NCBI GenBank assembly: GCA_050258755.1
Contig: JBLMZI010000011.1
Coordinates: 402,756-466,755 of the forward strand
DNA length: 64,000 nucleotides
DNA from: JBLMZI01 sp050258755
Lineage (GTDB): Bacteria; Bacillota; Syntrophomonadia; Syntrophomonadales; DTU052
Reading direction: 5' to 3'
Shown piece by piece: positions 54,897-63,600 of the stretch. How positions within the stretch are numbered: the stretch's first letter is position 1; each line of letters begins with the position of its first letter. The notes beneath the pieces were generated by a model, which was not told the DNA's origin, searched no databases, and saw only the letters and a program-made list of their open reading frames with translations. The position numbers and the translations under genes were made by a program.

Positions 54897-57800
54897 ATGC
54901 GTATTACCAGCCGCATGATGATGACAGAATACAACCGAAATCTCAACAACAACCTGAACCGCATGGCATCGCTGGAGCGGCAGACTTCGACCGGCAAGCG
55001 TCTTTCGAAACCGTCGGATGACCCGGTTGGCGTGATCACTTCGCTGCGCCTGCGTACCCGAATGACGGAAACGACGAAGTACATTTCCAACATCGATGAT
55101 TCGGTCAGCTGGCTGAACACCTCCGACTCGACCATGAGCGAGGTCGATAATGTCATGCAGCGGGTCCGCGAACTGACTGTATCAGCAGCCAACGGAACCC
55201 AGTCCGCCGAAGCCAAAAGCGCGATTTCCTCCGAAATCAAACAGCTGCTCGAGCAGATGCAGACGTTAGCCAACAGCGCCTACAGCGACAAGTACATCTT
55301 TGGCGGCACGAACTATACAGAGGAAACCTTCCAAGATCGGATCTGGAAAGGAAACGACCGGGATGTCTCCCTCGAAATCGGAACCGGGGTAACGGTGCCG
55401 GTCAACACCAAGATGCGGTCCTTTTTCATGGGCAATAACCAGTACGATATCATTCATGACCGGATGCCCGAAGGGGAATTCGCGGCTAGCCTGATGGCAG
55501 GACCGAAGTCCCGGGTGGATAACATCGATCCGGATATCTGGACAGCCCGAGTTACCTCGACCTCGGCTTTATTCGGCGGGATCACCGGTGCCGATATCAC
55601 GTCCAATATTCCGACCCCGGACGGAACCACCAACATCGGCGCCTCGATCATCATGGAGATTTCTGAAATCACCTATGACAACAACGACACCGACCTGGTC
55701 ACCGGCGTGAAGCTGAACGTGGCCTACCGGCAGCACGACAGTGTGACCGGGATCAGCTATGACGAGGTCACGCCGATATCGCTGAAAAGGCGGGTCGGCA
55801 CCGATATTTACGAATATACGTCCCCGTTGGTGATCGGCAAAGGGCAGGTCACGATCGCGGCACCGATTGAAGTCGATACCGCGAATGCTGCCTTTACCGA
55901 CGGAACCGCGCTGGGTTCGCGGTTTATGTTTGAAAACACCGCCAGCGTCGGCGGAACGCCCCTGAACCTTGGAGCCACCACCACACTGAAGGAGCCGGAA
56001 TGGCAGCGCAACCAGCAGACTGGAACCGGCCTGGTGATGAATAACGTGATTCAAAGCGGTCCGCTCGGCTTCCCGGTAACGATCGCCGCCGGTTCGAAAC
56101 TGAACCTGACGGTGGATGGTGTGCCCAAGGATATCGCCCTTACAGCGGGTGCATATGCCACTGGCGCGGCACTGGCAGCTCAACTGCAGACCAACTTCAA
56201 CACCGCTCTTGGAACCGGCGAAGTTACGGTATCCTGGGATGCCGTTTCAAACCAGCTCAGTCTGGCCAATGCCAATCCGGGCGTCAACAGCTCGATTTAC
56301 CTGAACAACGACGCGTCCGGGACTCCCAGCACGGCCTTGCAGCTTGCGAACAACGTGGTCGCCGGCGCCGCCTATAACAACTACAACGCTTCGGTTTTGT
56401 TTGAAGTCTCCCAATCGGAAGTGAACAATCCGATTCAAAGCGGTGCTTTAACCCTGCCGCTGGTCGTCGGGGCAGGCACCATGAACGTCACCTTGAACGG
56501 ACAGACCAAAAACGTGCCGCTCACGACGACGGCGGGCGCTTATGGGATCGGTGCCGGGTCAACCCTGGCGGCCAACCTGCAGGCTGATTTCAATGCGGTG
56601 TTCGGAGCCGGTGAGATCAATGTAACCTGGAGTACCGACACCAACCAGTTGACGATTGCCAACCGGCGAACGGACAGCAACAGCTCGCTGGCTTTAAATA
56701 CCGATATCGCAGGGACACCCACTACGACACTGCAGCTGACTCAGGTGGCGCCCAGGGTCGAATGCAAGGTGCGGCTGCAGTTGGTGGACAAATTTACCGG
56801 CGAGCACAAGTATGTCGATACCGTCGCCAAAGTATGGCTCAATACGAACGGTGCGGACAACTTTGTGGATATAAAAGAGAAACTGGTTAAAACGGCCTAC
56901 CAAGCGGTCGATAATCTCATCGTTCCCAATGGGCATAGTGAAGCTGAATACTACGACTACAAAACCATGTTCCAGTTCTCCCAGCTCCGCCTGGAGGAAG
57001 GGAGCCGGTTCACGGTCGGCGACCGGTTTGTGCTTCAGGTGACGCCGCCGTTGAATTCTCCGAAATACGAGATCGACAGCGGCTCACATGCGGCGGCCGG
57101 CTGGCCGATCACCGTCAACGGCACGATGAACATGACCATTAATGGTGAAAACCATGATGTCCCGATGACGGCGGCCACCTACAACTGGGGTGACGGTGCT
57201 GTTCTGGCGACGAATCTGCAGAACAATATCAACGCCGTTTTCGGCGCCGGCGCGGTTTCGGTAAACTGGGACACCGTCAATAACAAGCTGCAGCTGGTGG
57301 ACAACCGGACCGGGGACGGCAACACCATTTTGATCAATGCGGACACAGGCGGAGCGCCGAGTACCACTTTAAAATTGACGTCGGCCACGGGTGCGCTGAT
57401 TCTGCCGCCGAAGAGAGACAAGGTGCTCGAAGTGACGGGGCCGGCAAGCAGCAACCCGGTCATTCCGTCGCCTACCAAAGAATTTGTCTTTTCCAGCGAG
57501 ACGATCGAAGACTCGGCATCGCTTTCACTGTATGGTTTTTACCTGGATGCTGAAGGGAACACGAAGAACAGCTACCTCGATATTCCGGTCAACGCGCTGG
57601 AAGCCTCGACCGAAGTGGTGAACTGGAATACGAGCTCTACCTACATCAATAAGCTGACCGGGGATGGCCTGCCGCCGAACTACAAGTTCCAGGTCGGCAC
57701 GACCCGGAATGGAGGCGCAACCGCAAACCCGTCCCTGGCGACCATGACCGATACCGACGATATTCTGGCCGCTACCGGGTCCGTAGCGCCGGACATGACC

Positions 57801-58673
57801 TATAATGCTGACATTATGATGGAAGTGATCGACAAATTCGGCACGACGGTGACGATGCGCATGGTATCGCACGAAACCAGCAAGAATGGCGACTACCAGT
57901 CGGTAACCCAGGACATTGTGCTGGACACGGCGATTCCCCAGACGTTTACCCTCGGCAATGTCACGATTTCCAATATGCAGCTGGTGCCGGCCAACCAGAT
58001 TGCCATGAATGCCAAAATCGTTACCCATGTGACCGCGCGGAACTCCACCGGGGATATGACGGTATCCCTTGCCGGCACAAATGACTCTGACCCCAGCAAA
58101 AACTTCACCCGGAACATCGTGCTGAATCCGGACGTGGTTTACCCGAAGCACTTGAATATGAGCTATTTCAATGTTGAAGACAACGGGGACTGGAACAGTG
58201 CCAACATTGACCTCGCTATGCGGGGGGTTGGAGATGGCGATACCGCTACCTTTGAAACCGGGATCAGCTTCGATACCAGAGATACCGGGATCTTTCAGAT
58301 TTTCCGCAAGCTGACCATGGATTTGGAACGGAAAATGATCACCAATTCCAGCCAGTTGGAGAGTCTCGACAGCGATATGATGGCTAACAGCATATACACC
58401 GAGATCACTGGATGCCTGGGCAAAATTGACGATAAGATGTCTTTCCTGGTCAACGAGCAGGCCCAGGTCGGGACCCGGGTTACCCGGCTCGAAATGCAGA
58501 AGAACCGGCTGACCGACATTAACCTGACCTATACCGAACTGCTGAGCAACACGGAAGATGCTGATATCGCGAAAGTGGTTACCGAAATGATGGCGCAGGA
58601 GATGGTGTACAAAGCGGCCTTATCGACCGGCGCCAAGATTCTTCCGCTGACATTGGTTGATTTCATGAGATAG
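54897..58673 (+). CDS. flgL: Giant FlgL hook-associated protein 3 with three internal repeat modules
   Basis: FlgL of 1258 residues, about four times the usual 300. The N-terminal (RITSRMMMTEYNRNLNNNLN, residues 1-140) and C-terminal coiled-coil ends (DIAKVVTEMMAQEMVYKAAL) match the flagellin/FlgL core. The insert, about residues 190-1140, holds three repeats of about 103-107 residues, at about 384-486, 510-616 and 724-831. Each has a PLTxxAGxY strand, an (A)AxLQxxxNxxFGxGEVxVxW block and a terminal TxLxLT. Such inserts should form surface-exposed D2/D3-like domains on the junction collar. The frame is intact, without internal stop. Confidence 0.93.
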   Translation: MRITSRMMMTEYNRNLNNNLNRMASLERQTSTGKRLSKPSDDPVGVITSLRLRTRMTETTKYISNIDDSVSWLNTSDSTMSEVDNVMQRVRELTVSAANGTQSAEAKSAISSEIKQLLEQMQTLANSAYSDKYIFGGTNYTEETFQDRIWKGNDRDVSLEIGTGVTVPVNTKMRSFFMGNNQYDIIHDRMPEGEFAASLMAGPKSRVDNIDPDIWTARVTSTSALFGGITGADITSNIPTPDGTTNIGASIIMEISEITYDNNDTDLVTGVKLNVAYRQHDSVTGISYDEVTPISLKRRVGTDIYEYTSPLVIGKGQVTIAAPIEVDTANAAFTDGTALGSRFMFENTASVGGTPLNLGATTTLKEPEWQRNQQTGTGLVMNNVIQSGPLGFPVTIAAGSKLNLTVDGVPKDIALTAGAYATGAALAAQLQTNFNTALGTGEVTVSWDAVSNQLSLANANPGVNSSIYLNNDASGTPSTALQLANNVVAGAAYNNYNASVLFEVSQSEVNNPIQSGALTLPLVVGAGTMNVTLNGQTKNVPLTTTAGAYGIGAGSTLAANLQADFNAVFGAGEINVTWSTDTNQLTIANRRTDSNSSLALNTDIAGTPTTTLQLTQVAPRVECKVRLQLVDKFTGEHKYVDTVAKVWLNTNGADNFVDIKEKLVKTAYQAVDNLIVPNGHSEAEYYDYKTMFQFSQLRLEEGSRFTVGDRFVLQVTPPLNSPKYEIDSGSHAAAGWPITVNGTMNMTINGENHDVPMTAATYNWGDGAVLATNLQNNINAVFGAGAVSVNWDTVNNKLQLVDNRTGDGNTILINADTGGAPSTTLKLTSATGALILPPKRDKVLEVTGPASSNPVIPSPTKEFVFSSETIEDSASLSLYGFYLDAEGNTKNSYLDIPVNALEASTEVVNWNTSSTYINKLTGDGLPPNYKFQVGTTRNGGATANPSLATMTDTDDILAATGSVAPDMTYNADIMMEVIDKFGTTVTMRMVSHETSKNGDYQSVTQDIVLDTAIPQTFTLGNVTISNMQLVPANQIAMNAKIVTHVTARNSTGDMTVSLAGTNDSDPSKNFTRNIVLNPDVVYPKHLNMSYFNVEDNGDWNSANIDLAMRGVGDGDTATFETGISFDTRDTGIFQIFRKLTMDLERKMITNSSQLESLDSDMMANSIYTEITGCLGKIDDKMSFLVNEQAQVGTRVTRLEMQKNRLTDINLTYTELLSNTEDADIAKVVTEMMAQEMVYKAALSTGAKILPLTLVDFMR

Positions 58674-58676
58674 GCT

Positions 58677-58760
58677 TGTTAGGGGGGTCCCCCCGCACCT
58701 AACAGTTTATACAAATTCTACCCTTGCACCATTTCCGATGATATAATTAAGGTGCGGGGG
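58677..58760 (+). promoter_or_regulatory. Alternative hairpins ahead of yviE
   Basis: TGTTAGGGGGG (58677-58687) can pair with CCCCCGCACCTAACA (58690-58704). The same CCCCCGCACCTAA can instead pair with TTAAGGTGCGGGGG (58747-58760), which overlaps the Shine-Dalgarno of yviE (ATG 58768). The two are mutually exclusive. The region lies between flgL and yviE and may tune translation or terminate transcription. Confidence 0.45.
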
Positions 58761-58767
58761 TGGGCTT

Positions 58768-59316
58768 ATGGATCTGGCGATCCACACAACAATGGGATTT
58801 CTTGGGCTGGATTTTCAACTGCCCCAGATTCGTGTGTCCCAAACCCCGGCAATCTTTACGATTCAGCAGACCGCACCTCAGATTGAGATTAAAGCCAAGC
58901 TGCCGCAGGTCAAAATCGACCAGACGGCTTGTTTTGAGGACACCGGCGTTCGGTCCGATGGCAAGATGCTGGCATTCTATGCCAGAAAGGCGAAAGCCGA
59001 TGTCCTGCAGGGCATCGCCGAAAGGGTCGACGAAGGCGATCGTCTATCCAAGGGCACGAACGGGTACACTATCGCCAAGGAAGCCTACCACGACTCGATT
59101 AATATGCGTGCGTTCGGGCTGGAAGCGATTCCGAAACACCGGCCCAAGGTTACGGTGGATTCAGAGGCAGCCAAAATCAGCCTGAAGGCAGGCGAAGTCA
59201 AGGTTAACGGCAGCAAGGGAGAGACCACAATTCAGGCTCCGTATCAGGCGATCCGGACCTTTTGGATTCAGAAACCGGAGGTTGAAATCACCTATACCGG
59301 GGAGTGGATTGTGTGA
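58768..59316 (+). CDS. yviE: YviE-like DUF6470 protein
   Basis: Protein of 182 residues, beta-rich, with PQIRVSQTPAIFTIQQTAPQ and PQIEIKAKLPQVKID repeats; matches the DUF6470 family encoded between flgL and fliW in Bacillus. Function unknown. Start ATG 58768 has GGGGGTGGG before it. Confidence 0.85.
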   Translation: MDLAIHTTMGFLGLDFQLPQIRVSQTPAIFTIQQTAPQIEIKAKLPQVKIDQTACFEDTGVRSDGKMLAFYARKAKADVLQGIAERVDEGDRLSKGTNGYTIAKEAYHDSINMRAFGLEAIPKHRPKVTVDSEAAKISLKAGEVKVNGSKGETTIQAPYQAIRTFWIQKPEVEITYTGEWIV

Positions 59317-59374
59317 ACATATGGCCGCGGTGCGGCCGGCCACAGATACATCACCAAGAGAAAGGGGCGCAAAG

Positions 59375-59830
59375 ATGCAGATCAGTACGGTCCGATTTGG
59401 CGACATTGAAGTGAAGGAAGAGCAGATCGCCAGATTCCCATTAGGTATTCCAGGGTTCGATCAGGAAAAGGGTTTTATTCTTATCCAATTGGAGCCGACC
59501 AGCCCCTTTTATTTTATGCAGTCGACCATCACAGCTTCGCTGGCCTTTATGGTCACGAATCCGCGTATTTTCTTCCCGGATTACGAGCTGCACATCAGTT
59601 CCGATGTGCTGGCTTTCCTTGGTACGGAAAAAGAAGAGGACCTGGACGTATACGTCCTGCTTTCAATTCCAGAGGATTTCCACGCCACCACCGCTAACCT
59701 CCTGGCCCCGATCGTCATTAACCGAACCGCGAATGTGGCGGTACAATCGATTCCGCCCCAGAGTCCATACTCGACGAAGCAGCCCCTGTTTCCCAAGCGG
59801 GACTCGGGCGATCAGTCTCGAGTCGGTTAG
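59375..59830 (+). CDS. fliW: Flagellar assembly factor FliW
   Basis: Protein of 151 residues. FPLGIPGFDQEKGFIL and ITASLAFMVTNPRIFFPDYE are family signatures. FliW binds flagellin and, when free, binds CsrA and relieves its block on flagellin translation. Start ATG 59375 has AGAAAGGGG upstream; the longer frame (59282) is rejected because it overlaps yviE and adds unrelated residues. Immediately before csrA. Confidence 0.95.
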   Translation: MQISTVRFGDIEVKEEQIARFPLGIPGFDQEKGFILIQLEPTSPFYFMQSTITASLAFMVTNPRIFFPDYELHISSDVLAFLGTEKEEDLDVYVLLSIPEDFHATTANLLAPIVINRTANVAVQSIPPQSPYSTKQPLFPKRDSGDQSRVG

Positions 59831-59841
59831 GGGGGGAGTCA

Positions 59842-60075
59842 TTGTTAGTATTAACACGCAAGAAAAACGAAAGCCTCATGATCGGGGATAATATTGAAAT
59901 CGTAGTGGTGGACATCCAGGGCGAACAGGTTCGAATCGGGATTAACGCGCCGCGCAGCGTGCCCGTACACCGCAAGGAAGTCTTCGAAGAGATCGCTGAA
60001 GCGAACCGCGCCGCCATGGTGCAGGGCGCCGGTATCGACGCTCTCCTGAACGCGGTGAAAAAGCAAAAAGAATAA
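59842..60075 (+). CDS. csrA: Carbon storage regulator CsrA
   Basis: RNA-binding dimer of 77 residues that binds GGA motifs, usually over the Shine-Dalgarno. LVLTRKKNESLMIGDNIEI and VRIGINAPRSVPVHRKEVFEEI are conserved, with L4, R6 and the R in VHRKE. Start is TTG 59842 with GGGGGAG upstream. It overlaps no gene and is followed by a terminator. The flagellin leaders and the two short units at 63375-63735 are GGA-rich and are its likely targets (inference). Confidence 0.95.
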   Translation: MLVLTRKKNESLMIGDNIEIVVVDIQGEQVRIGINAPRSVPVHRKEVFEEIAEANRAAMVQGAGIDALLNAVKKQKE

Positions 60076-60104
60076 CGGAAGCCATTCCGTCATAAGACAA
60101 ACCG

Positions 60105-60138
60105 AGGCTGTCCCAAAATCAAGGGACAGCCTTTTCGT
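60105..60138 (+). terminator. Rho-independent terminator after csrA
   Basis: AGGCTGTCCC and GGGACAGCCT form a 10-base stem with an AAAATCAA loop followed by TTTCGTTT. It closes the comF-flagellar operon. Confidence 0.88.
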
Positions 60139-60395
60139 TTGGCGGAAAAGTAATGGGATATACACCGACTGCCGGTGGATCAAAACGATCCGCCTTTCGT
60201 TTTATTAGGGTGAAACAAACCGGATAAACAGGAAGCATTCATAACTCAATTGCATTCTGTTCAACATCGTTAGGGGTAATTGTATGTGATCACCTATCCC
60301 CATCAGAACCAATTCTTCGCCTGGTGCAAAAAATATGGAAAAAGGCGAAATAGCACGATTTCCGGGTCATATTCCAGAATAAATGCAATTTTCGT

Positions 60396-60423
60396 TAAAG
60401 CCTGAGCGAAAAAGCTTCGATAT
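60396..60423 (+). promoter_or_regulatory. Sigma-28 promoter of the first flagellin transcription unit
   Basis: TAAA (60396-60399), 16 bases, then TTCGATAT (60416-60423), close to the TAAA-N15-GCCGATAA consensus of SigD/FliA promoters. Confidence 0.75.
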
Positions 60424-60429
60424 ATGAAG

Positions 60430-60517
60430 TGAAGCACATTGTATGGGGCTGGACTCCTATGGAGAGGCCCCTGGGCGTTGAATGATCGAGACGCCCCTCA
60501 AAATAGGAGGATTTTTT
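60430..60517 (+). promoter_or_regulatory. Structured flagellin leader with GGA motifs
   Basis: A hairpin GGGGCTGGACTCC/GGAGAGGCCCC has GGA in unpaired or weakly paired positions; a second, GGGCGT (60473-60478) with ACGCCC (60490-60495), follows; then AGGAGGA as the ribosome site. This fits CsrA-type control of the locus. Confidence 0.45.
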
Positions 60518-60835
60518 ATGTTCAGGGGCCTTCATACCCAAAATGGCCTGACTCCTGCGTTCGTTCCATTTTCATGGACCGAGCTGATGGGCGGACAGGG
60601 CTCCAACACACCCGACGAACTTCCGAACCAATCTACTTCGGAAGCCGATGTCGCCTTGAACAAACCATTCTCCAGTTTTCAGGGAATACGCCTCAATGAA
60701 AACGCTCGTACCGGAAGGGGCAGTCTGCCGCCTCCGGATTTCGTGCGACTGGCCAGAGAGCCGTGCACGAAGGATACGCATTTAGCGGAAGAGGAAGCGT
60801 ACCAAATTGAACTCAAGGAGGATGGCATATCATGA
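60518..60835 (+). CDS. Small gene translationally coupled to flagellin, unknown function
   Basis: 105 residues with a perfect AGGAGG seven bases before ATG 60518. No membrane segment, no recognised family; Pro/Ser/Asn-rich N-terminal half, then charged. Its TGA overlaps the flagellin ATG (ATGA), and the flagellin's own Shine-Dalgarno (CAAGGAGGAT) lies inside the last codons. So ribosomes finishing it would shield the site where CsrA would bind. It may be a real protein or a leader-ORF device. Confidence 0.6.
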   Translation: MFRGLHTQNGLTPAFVPFSWTELMGGQGSNTPDELPNQSTSEADVALNKPFSSFQGIRLNENARTGRGSLPPPDFVRLAREPCTKDTHLAEEEAYQIELKEDGIS

Positions 60836-63285
60836 GAATTTATCACAACGTACCATCATTGAACGCCTACAACAATCTGTCCCGTACCGTAGGCGGCGCA
60901 CAAAAATCCCTTGAAAAACTGTCTTCAGGTCTTCGGATCAACCGGGCGGCCGACGACGCGGCCGGGTTGGCGATTTCCGAAAAAATGCGCGCACAGATTC
61001 GCGGCATTGATCAGGCCACCCGAAATGCCCAGGACGGCATTTCCCTGATGCAGACGGCTGAAGGCGCGATGAACGAGGTTCACTCCGTACTGCAGCGTAT
61101 GCGCGAACTGTCAGTCCAAGCCGCCAACGATACCTACACCTCGGCGGACCGGCGCGAAATCCAAAAGGAAATTGAACAGTTGAAAGAGGAAATCGATCGG
61201 ATTGCCAGCACCACCGAGTTTAATACCAAAAAACTGCTGGATGGTTCAGCGGCCGCACTGGTTTCCTCGGATAAACTTGAAACCAAGATCATCATGCGTG
61301 GCGGGCTGCGTACGATTGACCAGTTTGGCGAAAAGGCGGCCGGCGGCGGCAACTACAAGCTGGAAATCACCGCGACTCCGGGAACCACGCAGGTTATGAA
61401 AACCGACATCTTTAAAGTGAAACATGGCGGCGACAGTGTAGGGGATCTGACTGTTGATGCTGCAACCGGTTTGGAGCACATCCGGGCAAATTATCTGGCC
61501 TACAGTACAGCGGTAGACTCGGCCGGGAATATGGCAACTTACACCATCGACACCAAGCACATTACGACCTCCAATATGGCAGCTGCCGGCGGCACTCCGC
61601 GGGTCATCGGTCTGGCATCTGCGGTTGGTGCGGCGCAATCCTACACCGCTTCCATTTCGTTTGCGGCATCGACCGCCGTTACCCAGACCAATCTGAGCGA
61701 TTGGGCGTTCTGGGGCGGCAACACTGTACGGCTTACGGCTGCGACCGAGCTAACCAGTTTCAACTATATCCTGGAATTCGAAGTGAAAGCGATTACGCTT
61801 ACCGACACGACCTACGTCGTTCGCGGTTACCAGATGGACCTGAACGGTGTGCAGTCGGCGATTACCTCCGCCGCGATTACTGTAAATACGCAGGGTGACA
61901 ACTTCTTCGCGCTGGAAGGCAGTGCAGGGGTATTCATCTCCGGTGCTTCACTAGCCTATACCAATGTAACCGTCGGCGATAAAAATCTGGTTACGGTTGC
62001 TGCGGCGGTGAACGCAGCTGCAACCTCCGTCGAAGCGGTCTCCGCCATCAACATGGAGTACAAAGGCCGGAGCGTCGCGGAATTTGTCGTACGTGAAAAA
62101 GTGCTGGACAACCAGGAATTCTCATTCAACGTCCGTACCTTTGACACCCGCGCTGATGAACAACTAGCCGGAGTTTCGCTAACCGGAGCCGTAACCCTTG
62201 ACTGCGCCGGTGTGCAAGGAAATGGTTTCAACTACCTGTCAGCGGCCACCTTCACCTATAATGTGGCACTGGGGAATGTGGCTTCACTGGATACCCGGCT
62301 GTACGACATCGATAAGTTCTGGGACGCCAACGGCAATTTCATGCTGACCGATCCAAAAACGATTGAGATTCAGCAGGGCAACGGCGTCAAGGCCAGCATC
62401 ACGCTCTACAGCACCGATACCATAATGGACGTCCGGGACAAACTGAATAACGCCATCAAGGATGGGCTGGGACAGAGTGCTTTGAACACAGAAGATCACT
62501 TTACATCCTTTGTGTCCAGCGCCGACGCACTCGGCGACGAGACGGTTGCCGGCACCTTCGTGATTCGAACTGCGGTACCCGGTAAAGACGGTGAACTCTA
62601 CTTCTTCGGCGATGAAAGCGTGATCAGCGCCCTGAGCCTGGTACAGATTCATGAGTCGGGTGAAAACCGGTTCAGTGTTGATATCACGAATGCGCACACC
62701 GGGCAGGCGATCGAAACTGATGCTGAAATGTCCGGGACGACGCTGGTGGGAAAGGTTCATCCGAACGTCGACATCAAATTCAACTCAAATGCCGGTCTCG
62801 CAGTGGACTGGGACGACACCCTGAAGAAATATGTTCTGTCCGGCGGAGAGTCGAACAAGTACACCACCTTCGTCCACCTGGCCGACAATACCATGGTCTT
62901 CCAGATCGGGGCCAACGAACAGCAGGACATGATCTCCGCGATCGGACGAATGGACAGCCTGGCTCTGGGCGTCGACGGGATCGTGGTTACCGACCGGGTA
63001 TCAGCCGGTCGTGCCATCACCACAGTGGATAATGCGCTCCAGGCGGTATCCGGACAGCGGGCCAGCCTCGGGGCGGTTCAGAATCGACTTGAACATACCA
63101 TCAACAACTTGATTGTGGCCTCTGAAAACCTGACCGCATCCGAATCCCGGATCCGCGACGTTGACATGGCCAAGGAGATGATGGAGTATACCAAGTGGAA
63201 CATCCTCAACCAGGCCGGTACCGCCATGCTGGCCCAGGCCAACCAGCGGCCGCAGATGGTGCTCCAACTCCTTGGCGGAGGTTGA
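60832..63285 (+). CDS. hag: Giant flagellin (main filament protein)
   Basis: Filament subunit of 817 residues, far longer than the usual 275-500. N-terminal D0/D1 (LEKLSSGLRINRAADDAAGL and RMRELSVQAANDTYT) and C-terminal D1/D0 (GAVQNRLEHTINNLIVASEN, ending AQANQRPQMVLQLLGGG) are canonical. The middle, about residues 165-690, is a variable beta-rich insert that would face outside the filament. ATG 60832 overlaps the upstream TGA. Likely glycosylated given the nearby glycan genes (inference). Confidence 0.95.
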   Translation: MRIYHNVPSLNAYNNLSRTVGGAQKSLEKLSSGLRINRAADDAAGLAISEKMRAQIRGIDQATRNAQDGISLMQTAEGAMNEVHSVLQRMRELSVQAANDTYTSADRREIQKEIEQLKEEIDRIASTTEFNTKKLLDGSAAALVSSDKLETKIIMRGGLRTIDQFGEKAAGGGNYKLEITATPGTTQVMKTDIFKVKHGGDSVGDLTVDAATGLEHIRANYLAYSTAVDSAGNMATYTIDTKHITTSNMAAAGGTPRVIGLASAVGAAQSYTASISFAASTAVTQTNLSDWAFWGGNTVRLTAATELTSFNYILEFEVKAITLTDTTYVVRGYQMDLNGVQSAITSAAITVNTQGDNFFALEGSAGVFISGASLAYTNVTVGDKNLVTVAAAVNAAATSVEAVSAINMEYKGRSVAEFVVREKVLDNQEFSFNVRTFDTRADEQLAGVSLTGAVTLDCAGVQGNGFNYLSAATFTYNVALGNVASLDTRLYDIDKFWDANGNFMLTDPKTIEIQQGNGVKASITLYSTDTIMDVRDKLNNAIKDGLGQSALNTEDHFTSFVSSADALGDETVAGTFVIRTAVPGKDGELYFFGDESVISALSLVQIHESGENRFSVDITNAHTGQAIETDAEMSGTTLVGKVHPNVDIKFNSNAGLAVDWDDTLKKYVLSGGESNKYTTFVHLADNTMVFQIGANEQQDMISAIGRMDSLALGVDGIVVTDRVSAGRAITTVDNALQAVSGQRASLGAVQNRLEHTINNLIVASENLTASESRIRDVDMAKEMMEYTKWNILNQAGTAMLAQANQRPQMVLQLLGGG

Positions 63286-63325
63286 TCCAAAACCGATTTA
63301 TCAAGTCTGCCAAAACACTGCTTAC

Positions 63326-63355
63326 AATGGCCCCGAATACTCGGGGCCATTTCCT
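63326..63355 (+). terminator. Rho-independent terminator after the first flagellin
   Basis: AATGGCCCCGA and TCGGGGCCATT pair over 11 bases around an ATAC loop, followed by TCCTTTTG. It begins 41 bases after the stop. Confidence 0.9.
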
Positions 63356-63374
63356 TTTGTTTCAGAAAAAACGC

Positions 63375-63402
63375 TAAAGCATTTCATTCCCCGCGACGAT
63401 AC
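63375..63402 (+). promoter_or_regulatory. Sigma-28 promoter of unit A
   Basis: TAAA (63375-63378), 16 bases, GACGATAC (63395-63402). Same layout and spacing as the promoter at 60396. Confidence 0.7.
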
Positions 63403-63535
63403 TATAGGTGGAAGCACTGAAAAGCTTGCTTCCCTTCGGCACGGAGGCTGGAGAAAAAGAATTCAAGGAGGAGGGATCACGCACAGGGCAACAGGACGAG
63501 CACGGGAAGAAAACCGTTGATGCCTGTTTTTTTAT
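63403..63535 (+). ncRNA. Unit A: putative flagellin-leader-like small RNA (CsrA decoy or attenuator)
   Basis: Short unit between a sigma-28-type promoter and a terminator. It contains GGCACGGAGGCTGGAGA, then TTCAAGGAGGAGGGAT (63463-63477), a Shine-Dalgarno-like run with several GGA motifs but no ATG, GTG or TTG at a usable distance. It ends with an ACGGGAAGAA...CGT hairpin inside an AACAGG/CCTGTT stem and seven Ts (63527-63533). Unit B shares these parts. The sequence is seen; function is inferred from CsrA binding GGA in hag leaders of Bacillus. Confidence 0.5.
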
Positions 63536-63566
63536 GGTCTGATCTCGACACAACACAAAATTGCTG

Positions 63567-63594
63567 TAAAGTTATGTTGCGAACACGACGATAT
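63567..63594 (+). promoter_or_regulatory. Sigma-28 promoter of unit B
   Basis: TAAA (63567-63570), 16 bases, GACGATAT (63587-63594). It may also serve the second flagellin by read-through, because no equally good promoter lies between unit B and that gene. Confidence 0.75.
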
Positions 63595-63600
63595 TCATGT

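Larger units (their letters stand above)
60076..60517 (+). other. Intergenic region and leader ahead of the flagellin locus
   Basis: 442 bases with a terminator, a sigma-28 promoter and an about 95-base leader. Apart from these it has a hairpin TTCGCC...GGCGAA near 60318-60352 and no gene. Confidence 0.5.

Noticed and set aside
58724..58747. Sigma-A promoter ahead of yviE (TTGCAC and TATAAT)
   Set aside because: Spacing is only 12 bases, too short for a vegetative promoter, and the sigma-28 pattern does not fit either.
63460..63535. c-di-GMP-I (GEMM) riboswitch in unit A, because of CACGCACAGGGCAA
   Set aside because: The string resembles the start of the GEMM consensus, but the tetraloop-receptor and the GACGCAAAGCC part are missing, and unit B does not keep the string.
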